From Lachnospiraceae bacterium (GTDB taxonomy: Bacteria > Bacillota > Clostridia > Lachnospirales > Lachnospiraceae): a stretch of DNA of 39,129 nucleotides. This document shows, piece after piece, positions 1 to 8,748 of this stretch. A program made the position numbers and the translations under genes. The notes under the pieces were generated by a model, which was not told the DNA's origin, searched no databases, and was given only the letters and a program-made list of their open reading frames with translations. The stretch lies in the NCBI GenBank assembly GCA_024696945.1, contig JAILGF010000045.1, forward strand, positions 1 through 39,129, written 5' to 3'. Positions within the stretch are counted from its first letter, which is position 1. Each line of letters starts with the position of its first letter.

Positions 1-1
1 G

Positions 2-1063
2 ATAGAGCATGTAAAGAGCATTACTCCGATAATGTACGGAAATGCCCAGCTGTTGGCTAAAAAGAAATATACCAGCTATCTTAACCTTATGGTCATGGAT
101 ATGAGCTGCTATGAGGATTTCGGATACCCTGCATTAGAGGATGGTACTTATCCCAATAAGGAAAACTCCCAGGACAGGATATACTATGGTTCTCAGATGT
201 ATATGGACTTCGGGTATTTTAACGGATCCAGGTATGTGAACAAGGAAATCGACTTTAACAAGGACAAGATAGAGCTCCAGTTTATGAACTATGAGCCGAA
301 TCCAAAGAAAAAGCAGTATTCGTATCAAATAGCGAATATGGTAAAGATAGGCCAGTCGGAGTCGGGATACTCCATGGCAGACTACTATGCCTTCATGGAC
401 ATAGATATGTATAAGAAGATATTTGAGAAATATGCAAATACGTTAAAGCTTTCCGACAGGAAAAAGGCCTTAGAGTCCCTGAACAAGTATGAGCAGATAT
501 ATATAAATGTTGATAACATGAACAATGTTACCGATGTTCAGGACAAGCTCGAAGAGCTGGGCTTTAAGTCCGAGAGCTCGATGCAGTACATAAAGCCCAT
601 GCAGGAGACGGCAAAGATGCTCGAGATCATCCTTGGTGCCATCGGCGGTGTCGCGATGCTCGTTTCAGCTATCAACATAGCAAATACCATGATCATGTCG
701 ATCTACGAGAGAACCAGAGAGATCGGTATCATGAAGGTTTTGGGCTGTAAGGTAGGAGATGTAAAAAAACTTTTCTTATTTGAGGCTGGACTTATAGGCT
801 TCATCGGTGGTACAATAGGAGTAGGCTTAAGCTATATTGTATCATGGCTCATGAATAAGTACGGAGGCGATATATTCTCCGGACTTATGGGCGGCGGTAT
901 GTACTATGGTGAACAGCAGACAGGTACGGCTATGTCCGTTATCCCCATCTGGCTTCCCTTCTTTGCCGCAGGCTTCGGAATAATCGTCGGACTTGTTTCC
1001 GGATTCTTCCCTGCTTTAAGAGCCACAAGGATATCCGCTATCGAAGCTATGAAGAACGAGTAA
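2..1063 (+). CDS. ABC transporter permease, FtsX/MacB type (5'-truncated by window edge)
   Basis: C-terminal part of a membrane permease of the FtsX/MacB family, the usual partner of an ABC ATPase that works on substrates at the outer face of the membrane. The frame is open to the first bases, so the ATG at 32 is internal and the gene begins upstream. About 200 residues of soluble extracytoplasmic domain are followed by three membrane helices: one around MLEIILGAIGGVAMLVSAIN, one around LFEAGLIGFIGGTIGVG, and a last one before SGFFPALRATR. The cytoplasmic loop YERTREIGIMKVLGC and the tail RISAIEAMKNE are typical of FtsX-domain permeases. The substrate cannot be told from this fragment. The gene is followed after 35 nt by the NusG_II gene, with a short interspersed repeat in the gap. 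Confidence 0.88.
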   Translation: MEHVKSITPIMYGNAQLLAKKKYTSYLNLMVMDMSCYEDFGYPALEDGTYPNKENSQDRIYYGSQMYMDFGYFNGSRYVNKEIDFNKDKIELQFMNYEPNPKKKQYSYQIANMVKIGQSESGYSMADYYAFMDIDMYKKIFEKYANTLKLSDRKKALESLNKYEQIYINVDNMNNVTDVQDKLEELGFKSESSMQYIKPMQETAKMLEIILGAIGGVAMLVSAINIANTMIMSIYERTREIGIMKVLGCKVGDVKKLFLFEAGLIGFIGGTIGVGLSYIVSWLMNKYGGDIFSGLMGGGMYYGEQQTGTAMSVIPIWLPFFAAGFGIIVGLVSGFFPALRATRISAIEAMKNE

Positions 1064-1069
1064 AAGCGA

Positions 1070-1089
1070 AGCGAAGAATCTTTATAAAT
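1070..1089 (+). repeat. Short interspersed repeat, copy 1
   Basis: The 20 bases AGCGAAGAATCTTTATAAAT recur exactly at 18661-18680. The preceding bases AAGCGA make a GCGAAGCGAAGAATC core. The copy lies between the permease stop and the ATG at 1099, taking up most of the gap and ending 9 nt before the start codon. See the longer copy at 18614-18680. Confidence 0.75.
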
Positions 1090-1098
1090 CGGTGATAT

Positions 1099-1584
1099 AT
1101 GGAAAAAGTTAGTATGTTCCGAAAAAACGATATAATACTGGTTTTAGTCCTGTTGCTGCTTGCAGCCGCAGGACTTTTTGTGTTTAAATTTTTCCATTCC
1201 GGAGAAGGTAAAACGGTGAGGGTAACCATAGACGGGGAGCTGTATGGGGAATATGACCTCGGAAACAGTAATCTGACCGGGGACGATGAAAGCGGTTATG
1301 ATGCCGTAGCCGGTGGAGTGGGTTATACTAAAGATCATAGCGAAAAGGCAGAGAAACCGGAAACGGACATCTCAAAGAACGGTGGGAACAGTGAAAAAGA
1401 GGCTTATAAAACTATTAAAATTCCCGGTAAGATCGGGGAATGTATCATGATAATAAAGGACGGAGAAGTCTATATGCAGGAAGCCGACTGCCCGAACCAG
1501 ATATGTGTTCACCATGCTCCGATATCACATAAAGGGGAAACCATTGTATGTCTACCCAATCGTATAATAATTGAAATATTATAA
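1099..1584 (+). CDS. NusG domain II-containing membrane-anchored protein
   Basis: A 161-residue protein with one N-terminal membrane helix (about residues 11-30, rich in Leu, Val and Ala), an acidic polar linker (about 55-100) and a C-terminal NusG domain II of about 60 residues. The diagnostic C-terminal stretch reads CPNQICVHHAPISHKGE, then IVCLPNRIIIEI. The domain resembles an accessory domain of some NusG proteins, but this protein lacks the NGN and KOW parts, so it is not a transcription elongation factor. In clostridia such proteins often sit beside Gx-family transporters and flavin-transfer (ApbE) genes, and a Gx gene follows here. The molecular role is unknown. The start at 1099 has only a weak GGTGA ribosome site; an in-frame ATG at 1114 is possible. 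Confidence 0.82.
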   Translation: MEKVSMFRKNDIILVLVLLLLAAAGLFVFKFFHSGEGKTVRVTIDGELYGEYDLGNSNLTGDDESGYDAVAGGVGYTKDHSEKAEKPETDISKNGGNSEKEAYKTIKIPGKIGECIMIIKDGEVYMQEADCPNQICVHHAPISHKGETIVCLPNRIIIEIL

Positions 1585-1585
1585 T

Positions 1586-1618
1586 ATAACAAAACGATGA
1601 GGAGCATCATTTTGTTAT
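1586..1618 (+). other. Stem-loop after the NusG_II gene, no T-tract
   Basis: The arm at 1586-1599 (core AACAAAACGATG) pairs with 1605-1618 (core CATCATTTTGTT) over about 14 bp with one G-T pair and a 5-nt loop. It begins just after the stop codon but is followed by CTAGGAAAC rather than a T-run. It is therefore more likely an RNA processing or stability element, or a weak terminator, than a standard intrinsic terminator. Confidence 0.55.
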
Positions 1619-1712
1619 CTAGGAAACGGCGAAGGCTGACGTAACATTGTGACCATAGAGCGAAGGAGTTTAAGGAAATTGTACTAAAAAAGGAAAGGAG
1701 GCACTTTGAAAT

Positions 1713-2210
1713 ATGAATAAAGAAAAGATCCGTCGTCTGGCTACGGCCGGGATGCTGACGGCAGTAATGTTTATTATCGGATATGTGGAGAGCCTCCTGC
1801 CTCCGTTTTTCTCGGTACCGGGTATAAAACCCGGATTTGCCAATATACCCGTGATGATAGCGATATATACGCTTGACTGGAAGTTGGCAGCAGCCATGTC
1901 ATTTACCAGAATCCTGCTTTCGGGAATTACCTTTACGGGAATGTTTGCCTGCATATACAGCTTGGCCGGAGCGGTGCTTAGCATTACGGTAATGGTCATC
2001 CTCAAACATGTTAAGAAGTTCTCTGTCACCGGAGTCAGTATGGCAGGCGGTGCAGCACATAACCTCGGACAGATAATCGTTGCAAGCGTTGTGGTCGGAA
2101 AGGCCATATGGTATTATTTCCCTGTGCTTGTTATTTCGGGGCTTGCAGCCGGATTGATGACCGGTATAGTTACCGGATGTATATTGAAGATAAAAAAAAC
2201 TTCCCTGTAG
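1713..2210 (+). CDS. Gx transporter family protein (formerly heptaprenyl diphosphate synthase component I)
   Basis: A 165-residue, very hydrophobic protein with about five membrane helices. The N-terminal part has the motif SLLPPFFSVPGIKPGFANI, which is typical of the Gx transporter family; older annotations call it heptaprenyl diphosphate synthase component I although it has no prenyltransferase motifs. It also resembles small ECF-type S components. The ligand is not known. AAAGGAGG lies upstream of the ATG at 1713. It follows the NusG_II gene after 128 nt, a neighbourhood often seen in clostridia. The stop codon lies inside the terminator hairpin at 2196-2221. Confidence 0.82.
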   Translation: MNKEKIRRLATAGMLTAVMFIIGYVESLLPPFFSVPGIKPGFANIPVMIAIYTLDWKLAAAMSFTRILLSGITFTGMFACIYSLAGAVLSITVMVILKHVKKFSVTGVSMAGGAAHNLGQIIVASVVVGKAIWYYFPVLVISGLAAGLMTGIVTGCILKIKKTSL

Positions 2211-2221
2211 GGAAGTTTTTT
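2196..2221 (+). terminator. Intrinsic terminator of the Gx transporter gene
   Basis: AAAACTTCCC (2196-2205) pairs with GGGAAGTTTT (2210-2219) around a 4-nt loop, followed by a T-run. The TAG stop codon (2208-2210) falls in the loop and first stem base, so the hairpin is built partly from coding sequence. Confidence 0.85.
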
Positions 2222-2245
2222 GACAATTTGGCAAAAATCGTCTTA

Positions 2246-2274
2246 TTGACAATCTAAACCGGCCCCTGTATAAT
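2246..2274 (+). promoter_or_regulatory. Sigma-A promoter for the first xylanase gene
   Basis: TTGACA at 2246-2251 and TATAAT at 2269-2274 are separated by 17 bp: a consensus vegetative promoter. The ribosome site AAGGAGGT (2281-2288) follows closely, giving a very short 5' UTR. Confidence 0.85.
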
Positions 2275-2294
2275 GAAATGAAGGAGGTGGTTTT

Positions 2295-3737
2295 GTGAGA
2301 GGTACAAAAAAGATTATTGCTGTATTACTATCTCTTTTGTTATTCTTGAGTTTTCCGCCTATGGGGACGGATCTTGTAAAAGCCGCAACTGTTGTAACAA
2401 ACAATATCGAAGGCAGGGACGGTGAATATACGTATTCCCTCTGGAAGGATTATGGGGATACCACTATGACCGTTAAGGGTAACGGGCAGTTTGAATGCGA
2501 GTGGAAAAATATAGGAAATGCATTATTCCGTGAGGGGATAAAATTTGATTGTACCAAAACTTACAAACAGATGGGTGCTATTTCCGTTGAGTACGGTGTG
2601 GATTATAAACCTGACGGAAATTCCTATTTGTGCGTTTACGGATGGTCACGAGATCCTCTGATCGAGTATTATATCGTAGACAGCTGGGGCACCTGGCGTC
2701 CGCCCGGATCAAAGTCCATGGGTACGATCGAGGTTGATGGCGGTACCTACGACATTTACGAGACCATCCGCGAAAACCAGCCGTCGATCGACGGAAATAC
2801 CACTTTTAAGCAGTACTGGAGCGTACGTACCGAGAAACGGACAAGCGGTACCATATCGGTAACTGAGCACTTTAAAGCATGGGAACAATTGGGATTGACG
2901 CTGGGGAAGCTTTATGAAGCCTCACTGACCGTTGAGGGTTATCAGAGCAACGGATGGGCGGATGTGTATTCCAATAAAGTTACGGTAAACGGAGAAAATA
3001 GTAACAATACAGGCAACAATAATGTTTCAAAGGACAGCAGTTCAAAAACAACAGGAAATGAAACAAAATTTGAATGCGAATCCATGGAGAAGAGCGGACC
3101 GTATGCAGGAAATACCTATTCTCCGTTTAGCGGTGCTGCACTTTATGCCAATACGGATTCTGTTGAAACAACAATTGATTTCAGTTCCGCCACAAATGAT
3201 TTTACACTTCGTGGAGCATCAGACGGCTCAAATACAGCCCGGGTTGACCTGGTGATAGGAAACAAGACAGTGGGAACGTTCAGCTTTAAGGGCACTGAAC
3301 CGACTGAACAGACCATCAAAAATATATCCACCGGAACCGGAAATCAAAAAGTTAAACTTACCGTTACAGCCGATGACGGAACATGGGATGTATTTCTTGA
3401 CAATTTTACTATTAAAGAAAGTAAAGTTTCAGGTAATAGCAGCAAGCCTGCAAAACCTGTAATCTCGGCTCTTGCTTCTAACGATGGCAGCATAACGATC
3501 TCAATCGGAAAAACAGAAGGAGTGTCGGGTTACAGGATATATGTAAAAGAACCCGGAAGCAATAAGTATGTTAAGCTTAAAACCGTTAAAAAGAACGGTA
3601 CAAAGGTCAGAACATACACTTTTACTCCTGCTAATGCAGGGAAATATTCTTTCAAGGTTAAGGCATATAATAAGTCCGGTAATAAAAAGAAATGGAGCAG
3701 TGCAAGCAAAGCTGTTAAGGTAAACATTCAGAAATAA
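2295..3737 (+). CDS. Secreted endo-1,4-beta-xylanase (GH11-CBM36-Fn3)
   Basis: A 480-residue secreted xylanase that cuts the beta-1,4-xylan backbone. A signal peptide (1 to about 30, ending LVKA) precedes a GH11 beta-jelly-roll domain (about 35-232). The nucleophile is probably E124 in [12 protein letters not shown] and the acid/base E214 in [13 protein letters not shown]36-type, calcium-dependent xylan-binding module (about 255-375) begins [12 protein letters not shown]. An Fn3-like domain (about 385-478) ends the protein. The start is GTG at 2295, supported by AAGGAGGT 6 nt upstream and by the signal peptide. It has its own promoter at 2246. The GH11 and CBM36 parts are close paralogues of the gene at 4799; the two differ in their C-terminal parts (Fn3 here, a second CBM36 plus CE4 there). 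Confidence 0.93.
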   Translation: MRGTKKIIAVLLSLLLFLSFPPMGTDLVKAATVVTNNIEGRDGEYTYSLWKDYGDTTMTVKGNGQFECEWKNIGNALFREGIKFDCTKTYKQMGAISVEYGVDYKPDGNSYLCVYGWSRDPLIEYYIVDSWGTWRPPGSKSMGTIEVDGGTYDIYETIRENQPSIDGNTTFKQYWSVRTEKRTSGTISVTEHFKAWEQLGLTLGKLYEASLTVEGYQSNGWADVYSNKVTVNGENSNNTGNNNVSKDSSSKTTGNETKFECESMEKSGPYAGNTYSPFSGAALYANTDSVETTIDFSSATNDFTLRGASDGSNTARVDLVIGNKTVGTFSFKGTEPTEQTIKNISTGTGNQKVKLTVTADDGTWDVFLDNFTIKESKVSGNSSKPAKPVISALASNDGSITISIGKTEGVSGYRIYVKEPGSNKYVKLKTVKKNGTKVRTYTFTPANAGKYSFKVKAYNKSGNKKKWSSASKAVKVNIQK

Positions 3738-3758
3738 TGGTATGCAGAGGTGAATGTA

Positions 3759-4616
3759 TTGAATAAAACCGATGAATTGACCCTTGAGTCTTCTTCATTA
3801 TTTGATATAAAAAACAGGATAAAGCAGGAAACTCAGGATAAGATAATGTGTGCCCTTGCACATTCGGGTTTTTTGGACAAAGCAGTATTGCACGGGGACA
3901 AAGCTCGAAGGATACATTATGAACTTGACGGGCTTTCGGGGCATCCCGAGTTTTCACTGATGGAGCCCGATCCCGATTTTCAGTTAAATACCTTGTTGGA
4001 TAAGGTTAAAAAAGAATTATTGCCGGAGGGTTTTGAGTTTAAAGAAGAAATCAGGGAAAAGCCTACGGATACCAATGTAAAAACCGCTGTTCTCAAGGGA
4101 AATACCAAAGAACTAGCACGTATATTGCTCCGGGACAATAAAATGTTAAAAACTATTCCGGATTCTGATACTACACATATCAGGTTTGAAGTAAATACAG
4201 CACCTCCGCTAGGTGCCGGATATGAAAGAAAAAAGCTGCAATATGCGGGATCGTATGAAATAACGTTATATGATAAGCCTTCACTTTTTGCGGAAAAAAT
4301 CGACAATACCATCAGCCGTGCATGGAGAAACCGTACGAGAGGCTGTGACCTGTATGACTACGCTTTTTATCTGTCGAATAATGTTCCCGTAAATCTTAAA
4401 CATCTGATTACAAGGCTTCTGTATTCAAGGTACGTAGAAGCAAAAGAGGACATGACGCTTGAGGAAGTTAAGGCTAATCTGTGTTACAGATTCCGGGAGA
4501 TCAATTATCAGGAGGCTAAGATCGATCTGCTGCCGTTTATAAAGGATCCGGAATCTCTTGACCTCTGGTCGCCGGAATATTTCTGTGCCATTACTCAAAA
4601 ACTCAAAGCGCAATAA
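3759..4616 (+). CDS. AbiEii/AbiGii-family nucleotidyltransferase-like protein, active-site motif degraded
   Basis: About 285 residues, related to the AbiEii/AbiGii (DUF1814) nucleotidyltransferase family, whose active members are toxins of type IV toxin-antitoxin systems. The recognisable parts are the C-terminal block KPSLFAEKIDNTISR followed by RGCDLYDYAFYLS, and FSLMEPDPDF. Related proteins, as remembered, carry a GGTALRI block followed by RFSEDLDF. Here those positions read GDKARRI and GLSGHPEF, so the second Gly and both metal-binding Asp of the DxD pair are replaced (by D, H and E). No AbiEi antitoxin gene is adjacent. The frame opens at GTG 3750, but GAGGTG at 3747-3752 fits a TTG start at 3759 better. 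It may be a pseudoenzyme or a decaying gene; the frame is intact. Confidence 0.72.
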   Translation: MNKTDELTLESSSLFDIKNRIKQETQDKIMCALAHSGFLDKAVLHGDKARRIHYELDGLSGHPEFSLMEPDPDFQLNTLLDKVKKELLPEGFEFKEEIREKPTDTNVKTAVLKGNTKELARILLRDNKMLKTIPDSDTTHIRFEVNTAPPLGAGYERKKLQYAGSYEITLYDKPSLFAEKIDNTISRAWRNRTRGCDLYDYAFYLSNNVPVNLKHLITRLLYSRYVEAKEDMTLEEVKANLCYRFREINYQEAKIDLLPFIKDPESLDLWSPEYFCAITQKLKAQ

Positions 4617-4629
4617 TTGGCAATAATTG
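4610..4629 (+). repeat. Tandem duplication of a 10-nt unit
   Basis: GCAATAATTG occurs twice head to tail, spanning the stop codon of the AbiEii-like gene. The same 10 bases appear once more at 25126-25135 in the sugar-importer promoter region. This could be chance in A+T-rich DNA. Confidence 0.4.
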
Positions 4630-4718
4630 CTTTTGCCGTTCACATTTGTTCATAATTAAAATACCATAAGCAAAAATTGCTAGTCGCTTCTCAGATGTTG
4701 TTAACAAATTAATAATAG

Positions 4719-4746
4719 TTTACATAATAGCAATTGTTTTTACACT
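4719..4746 (+). promoter_or_regulatory. Possible promoter of the xylanase/deacetylase gene
   Basis: TTTACA (4719-4724) and TACACT (4741-4746) are separated by 16 bp in the 182-nt A+T-rich gap before the gene. A second -10-like TAGGAT is at 4767. Neither is close to consensus, so the exact promoter is uncertain. No CRE-type catabolite site was recognised. Confidence 0.35.
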
Positions 4747-4798
4747 CCTTCAGTTTTATTTTGTGGTAGGATAAAACTCGAAAGGAGGTAGATTTGCT

Positions 4799-7180
4799 AT
4801 GAAGAAAAGCAAACAGATTATTGCTGTAGTTTTATCGCTGATCTTAACATTTTCGTTCTCATTTATGGGATATAATGCTAAAGCGGCACAGGTATTCTAC
4901 AACAATACAGAGGGTAGCGATGGGGCTTACACTTACGTGCTGTGGAAGGATTATGGCGATACAAGCATGACCGTAAACGGCAACGGACAGTTCGAATGCT
5001 GGTGGCAGAACATCGGAAATGCTTTGTTCCGTGAAGGTGTAAAATTTGACTGCACAAAGAAATACCAGCAGATCGGCAACATTTCCATTAATTACGGTGT
5101 AGACTATCAGCCAAACGGTAACTCGTATCTGTGCGTATACGGATGGACGAGAAATCCGTTAGTTGAGTATTACATTGTAGAGAGTTGGGGGAGCTGGCGT
5201 CCACCCGGAGCAAGTTCAAAGGGTACTATCACTGTTGACGGGGGAACTTATGAAGTATATGAAACAACCCGTTACAACCAGCCTTCAATCGATGGAGATA
5301 CTACATTCCAGCAGTACTGGAGCGTAAGAACTTCCAAGCGTACCAGCGGAACGATCACAGTAACGGACCATTTCAAAGCATGGGAACAGATGGGTATGCA
5401 GATGGGCAATCTTTATGAAGCATCCCTTAATATCGAAGGTTACCAGAGCAGCGGCTGGGCTAACGTGTATTCCAATACGGTTACTGTAGGAGGAAGCAGT
5501 AATTCCGGTAATTATAACAATGGCGGAAATAACGGCGGCTATAATAACGGCGGAAACAACGGCGGAAATTCAAGCGGTGTACAGAACAGTGAAGGTTCGG
5601 GCAGTTCAGCACCCGGAACAAACCAGGGTACTGTTTTTGAGTGTGAAAACATGACCAAGAGCGGCCAGTATACCGGAAATATCAGTTCACCGTTTAATGG
5701 CGTAGCATTATATGCAAATAATGATGCTATATCGACTACCGTTAACTTCTCATCGGGTACTCATGACATTACTTTGAGAGGTGCGTCTGACGGATCGAAT
5801 CTGGCTCAGGTAGACCTGGTTATCGGCAATCAGACTAAGGGTACATTCTACTTCGGCGATGCCAATACGGCAGAATATACAATTAAGAATGTAAATACCG
5901 GTACGGGCAACCAGACTGTTAAGCTTGTGGTTACAGCAGATGACGGCACATGGGACGGATTCTGTGATGCTCTTATCATCGGAGGGAGCGGTGTATCCGG
6001 CAGCGGAAGCAGCAGTACCGGAGGCAATAACTCAGGTAACAATTCAGGTAACAACAATTCCGGAAATAACTGGAATAACAATAATAACAATAACGGCAAT
6101 AATAATTCAGGCACAAATGCTTCAGCTACCGTAAAGCAGGCTGAGGATATGAGCAAGAGCGGCCAGTATACAGGAAATATCAATTCTCCGTTTACCGGCG
6201 TAGCATTATATGCAAATAATGATGCGGTTTCTTATACTCAGTATTTTTCAGAGGGTACACATGACTTTACCTTAAGGGGAGCTTCCAATAATTCCCAGAT
6301 GGCTAAGGTAGATCTGGTTATAGGAAATCAGACCAAGGGGACATTCTATTTCGGAGATGCATATGCAGCCGAATATACCATTAAGAATGTTTCTCACGGA
6401 ACAGGTAATCAGACTGTTAAACTGGTGGTTACCGCAGATGACGGAAACTGGGATGCTTATATCGACTATCTGTCCATAAGCGGAGCGGGAACCGTTCAGA
6501 ATGAGAATGGTGCGAACGCAGGTAATACCTACAATGCAAACAACAACGGCGGTATCAATCCCAACGGCAAAATGATCGCACTTACTTTTGATGACGGACC
6601 TTCTGCCACAACCACAGGCCAGATACTTGACATACTTGATCGTTACGGCGTAAAGGCTACGTTCTTCCTGATCGGACAGAATATCAACGAAGGAACGCGT
6701 GCTGTCATGCAGCGTCAAAACAGTGCAGGACATGAACTTGCAAATCATTCGTATACACATAGTGATATGACAAGAATGCAATGGGGTTCGATCCAGGATG
6801 AGATCAATCGTACAAACAATCTTATCAAACAATATACCGGACAGACTCCTAAATTCTTCCGTCCGCCTTATATTTCGATAAATAACACGATGTATCAGGC
6901 AATTGACCTCGCATTTATCCAAGGTGCTATGTTAAACGACTGGGATAACGGGACATCTGTTAACCAGAGAGTAAACAATGCTCTGAATGCAGCAAGGGAT
7001 GGGCAGATCATTATGCTTCATGACTTTGAAGGAAATAACCAGACTGTTCAGGCTCTTCCGCAGATAATCGAAGGACTTCAGAACCAGGGATATCAGCTCG
7101 TTACACTCAGTGAACTTTTCCAGTATAAGGGAAAGAATGCAAATCAGGAATATAAGATATGGTCAAACGTATTTGACTGA
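4799..7180 (+). CDS. Secreted bifunctional xylanase/acetylxylan deacetylase (GH11-CBM36-CBM36-CE4)
   Basis: A 793-residue modular secreted enzyme. After a signal peptide (1 to about 30) comes a GH11 domain (about 33-228) with likely nucleophile E123 ([12 protein letters not shown]) and acid/base E213 (IEGYQSSG). Asn/Gly/Ser-rich linkers (about 230-277 and 398-443) separate two CBM36-like modules (about 279-396 and 445-562). A CE4 polysaccharide deacetylase domain (about 592-775) has all family motifs: TFDDGP (596-601), HSYTH (650-654), FRPPY, LNDWDN and IIMLHD. It should cut the xylan backbone and remove acetyl groups that block the cut. The start is supported by AAAGGAGGT at 4781-4789. A strong terminator follows. 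It is a paralogue of the xylanase at 2295. Confidence 0.95.
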   Translation: MKKSKQIIAVVLSLILTFSFSFMGYNAKAAQVFYNNTEGSDGAYTYVLWKDYGDTSMTVNGNGQFECWWQNIGNALFREGVKFDCTKKYQQIGNISINYGVDYQPNGNSYLCVYGWTRNPLVEYYIVESWGSWRPPGASSKGTITVDGGTYEVYETTRYNQPSIDGDTTFQQYWSVRTSKRTSGTITVTDHFKAWEQMGMQMGNLYEASLNIEGYQSSGWANVYSNTVTVGGSSNSGNYNNGGNNGGYNNGGNNGGNSSGVQNSEGSGSSAPGTNQGTVFECENMTKSGQYTGNISSPFNGVALYANNDAISTTVNFSSGTHDITLRGASDGSNLAQVDLVIGNQTKGTFYFGDANTAEYTIKNVNTGTGNQTVKLVVTADDGTWDGFCDALIIGGSGVSGSGSSSTGGNNSGNNSGNNNSGNNWNNNNNNNGNNNSGTNASATVKQAEDMSKSGQYTGNINSPFTGVALYANNDAVSYTQYFSEGTHDFTLRGASNNSQMAKVDLVIGNQTKGTFYFGDAYAAEYTIKNVSHGTGNQTVKLVVTADDGNWDAYIDYLSISGAGTVQNENGANAGNTYNANNNGGINPNGKMIALTFDDGPSATTTGQILDILDRYGVKATFFLIGQNINEGTRAVMQRQNSAGHELANHSYTHSDMTRMQWGSIQDEINRTNNLIKQYTGQTPKFFRPPYISINNTMYQAIDLAFIQGAMLNDWDNGTSVNQRVNNALNAARDGQIIMLHDFEGNNQTVQALPQIIEGLQNQGYQLVTLSELFQYKGKNANQEYKIWSNVFD

Positions 7181-7190
7181 TCGAACCGAT

Positions 7191-7242
7191 TAAAAGGGCT
7201 CGTTAGGGTAGTACATCAATACTCCCTGACGAGCCTTTTTTT
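7191..7242 (+). terminator. Intrinsic terminator of the xylanase/deacetylase gene
   Basis: GGCTCGT (7197-7203) pairs with ACGAGCC (7229-7235), extended inward by TAGGGtAGTA with TACTcCCT, and is followed by seven T. A long, strong hairpin. Confidence 0.92.
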
Positions 7243-7270
7243 GTATTGAAAGGCCAAAGGAATGTTTTGA

Positions 7271-7299
7271 TTGAAATTAATCATCTTTGAGAGTATAAT
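7271..7299 (+). promoter_or_regulatory. Sigma-A promoter for the MATE-leuA-HAD genes
   Basis: TTGAAA (7271-7276), 17-bp spacer, TATAAT (7294-7299). The 5' UTR of about 75 nt holds GGAAGGAAGG (7341-7350) and a small hairpin, CTGCTT-ATC-AAGCAG (7354-7368), just before the start codon. Confidence 0.85.
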
Positions 7300-7380
7300 A
7301 GAAATGTTAAGTGCTATCCGGCTGGATGCTCACAAAATTCGGAAGGAAGGCTTCTGCTTATCAAGCAGGATATTTATATA

Positions 7381-8748
7381 ATGAAAGAACAGGTTAATTT
7401 TACAGAAGGTAAGATTATCGGGCCGCTTATGCGATTTGCCATGCCGGTTATGTTTGCGCTGTTCCTACAGGCAATGTACGGAGCTGTAGACCTTTTCGTG
7501 GTAGGTAAATTTGCAACTCCCGAGGATGTTTCGGCAGTTACCACAGGCTCGCAGATAATGATGACGCTCGGAAATCTCGTAACGAGCCTTGCAATGGGAA
7601 CCACCATTTATTTCGGGCAGCAGATCGGTATGGGAAATCTGAGAAAAGGCGGTGCGATAATAGGCTCGAGCATTGCGCTTTTTGCCTCCATCGGTATTAT
7701 CCTGTCTGTAACCATTCCGCTTTTTTCAACCGGAATAGCAGATATAATGCATGCTCCCGAGGAAGCCTTTAGTCAGACTGTGGATTATATCACCATATGC
7801 GGAGCGGGAATGATAGCCATTGTATTCTACAACCTTATCGGCGCGATATTCCGCAGTATGGGAGATTCCAAAACTCCTCTTATGACAGTTGCAATAGCCT
7901 GTGTATTTAACATCGGAGGAGATATGTTCCTGATCGCCGGACTCGGACTAGGTGCCAAGGGTGCCGCCATAGCCACGGTCGGAGCGCAACTGTTAAGCGT
8001 TATAATCTCTCTTATTATAATAAAAAGAAAAGGGCTCTCTTTTGAGTTTGAGCTGAAGATGATCCGTTTTGACGGCGGCATCATAGGGCGTATTTTAAAG
8101 CTCGGAATACCGATCGCCCTTCAGGACTTCCTTGTAGGCTTCTCCTTCCTTGTGATCCAAGCCATAGTAAACGATCTTGGAGTTACTGCTTCTGCAGGAG
8201 TGGGCGTATCCCAGAAGGTATGCGGATTCATAATGCTCGTGCCTTTGGCATTTATGCAGTCTATCTCCGCATTTGTTGCACAGAATGTGGGTGCAGGCAG
8301 GATGGACAGAGCAACAAAGGCTTTAAAGAGCACAATTGCCGTTTCGTTTGTCTTCGGTATTGCAATGTTTGCTCTCGCCTTTTTCAAAGGAAATCTCCTT
8401 ACAGGGCTCTTTGCTAAGGATGATGATGTAATCCTAGCCGGTGCCGAATATTTAAAGGCTTATGCAATTGATTGTCTCTTTACATGTTTCCTTTTCTGCT
8501 TCATAGGCTTCTATAACGGAAGGGGCAAAACAACATTTGTTATGATCCAGGGACTTATAGGTGCTTTTGCTATACGTATCCCTGTCTGCTTCATAATGAG
8601 CAATTGGGAGCCGGTATCCCTGTTCCATATAGGACTGGCAACTCCCTGTTCGACGCTTGTGCAGATTCTTCTGTGCTTCGGTTTCCTTATATATCTGAGG
8701 AAGGAAAGGAACGGGCATAACATGCCTGTGGTCGGGATTAATTCATGA
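7381..8748 (+). CDS. MATE family efflux transporter
   Basis: A 455-residue inner-membrane protein with about twelve predicted helices in two MatE repeats. The N-terminal half starts IIGPLMRFAMPVMFALFLQ and contains AVDLFVVGKF, and the second half begins around LGIPIALQDFLVGFSFLV; both are typical of MATE (NorM/DinF-like) Na+ or H+ antiporters that export cationic drugs or metabolites. The substrate is unknown. The best-placed ribosome site is GCAGGA (7365-7370), which lies partly in a small hairpin; the stronger GGAAGGAAGG is 30 nt from the ATG. The stop overlaps the leuA start (ATGA), so the two genes are translated in tandem. Confidence 0.92.
   Translation: MKEQVNFTEGKIIGPLMRFAMPVMFALFLQAMYGAVDLFVVGKFATPEDVSAVTTGSQIMMTLGNLVTSLAMGTTIYFGQQIGMGNLRKGGAIIGSSIALFASIGIILSVTIPLFSTGIADIMHAPEEAFSQTVDYITICGAGMIAIVFYNLIGAIFRSMGDSKTPLMTVAIACVFNIGGDMFLIAGLGLGAKGAAIATVGAQLLSVIISLIIIKRKGLSFEFELKMIRFDGGIIGRILKLGIPIALQDFLVGFSFLVIQAIVNDLGVTASAGVGVSQKVCGFIMLVPLAFMQSISAFVAQNVGAGRMDRATKALKSTIAVSFVFGIAMFALAFFKGNLLTGLFAKDDDVILAGAEYLKAYAIDCLFTCFLFCFIGFYNGRGKTTFVMIQGLIGAFAIRIPVCFIMSNWEPVSLFHIGLATPCSTLVQILLCFGFLIYLRKERNGHNMPVVGINS

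Noticed and set aside
1619..1712. Riboswitch or third repeat copy before the Gx transporter gene
   Set aside because: The GAGCGAAGGAG stretch at about 1660-1670 only loosely resembles the interspersed repeat, and no known aptamer pattern could be matched.
6272..6922. Minus-strand open frame of 216 codons inside the xylanase/deacetylase gene
   Set aside because: It is antisense to conserved CBM36 and CE4 motifs and has no family resemblance; a shadow of the real gene.
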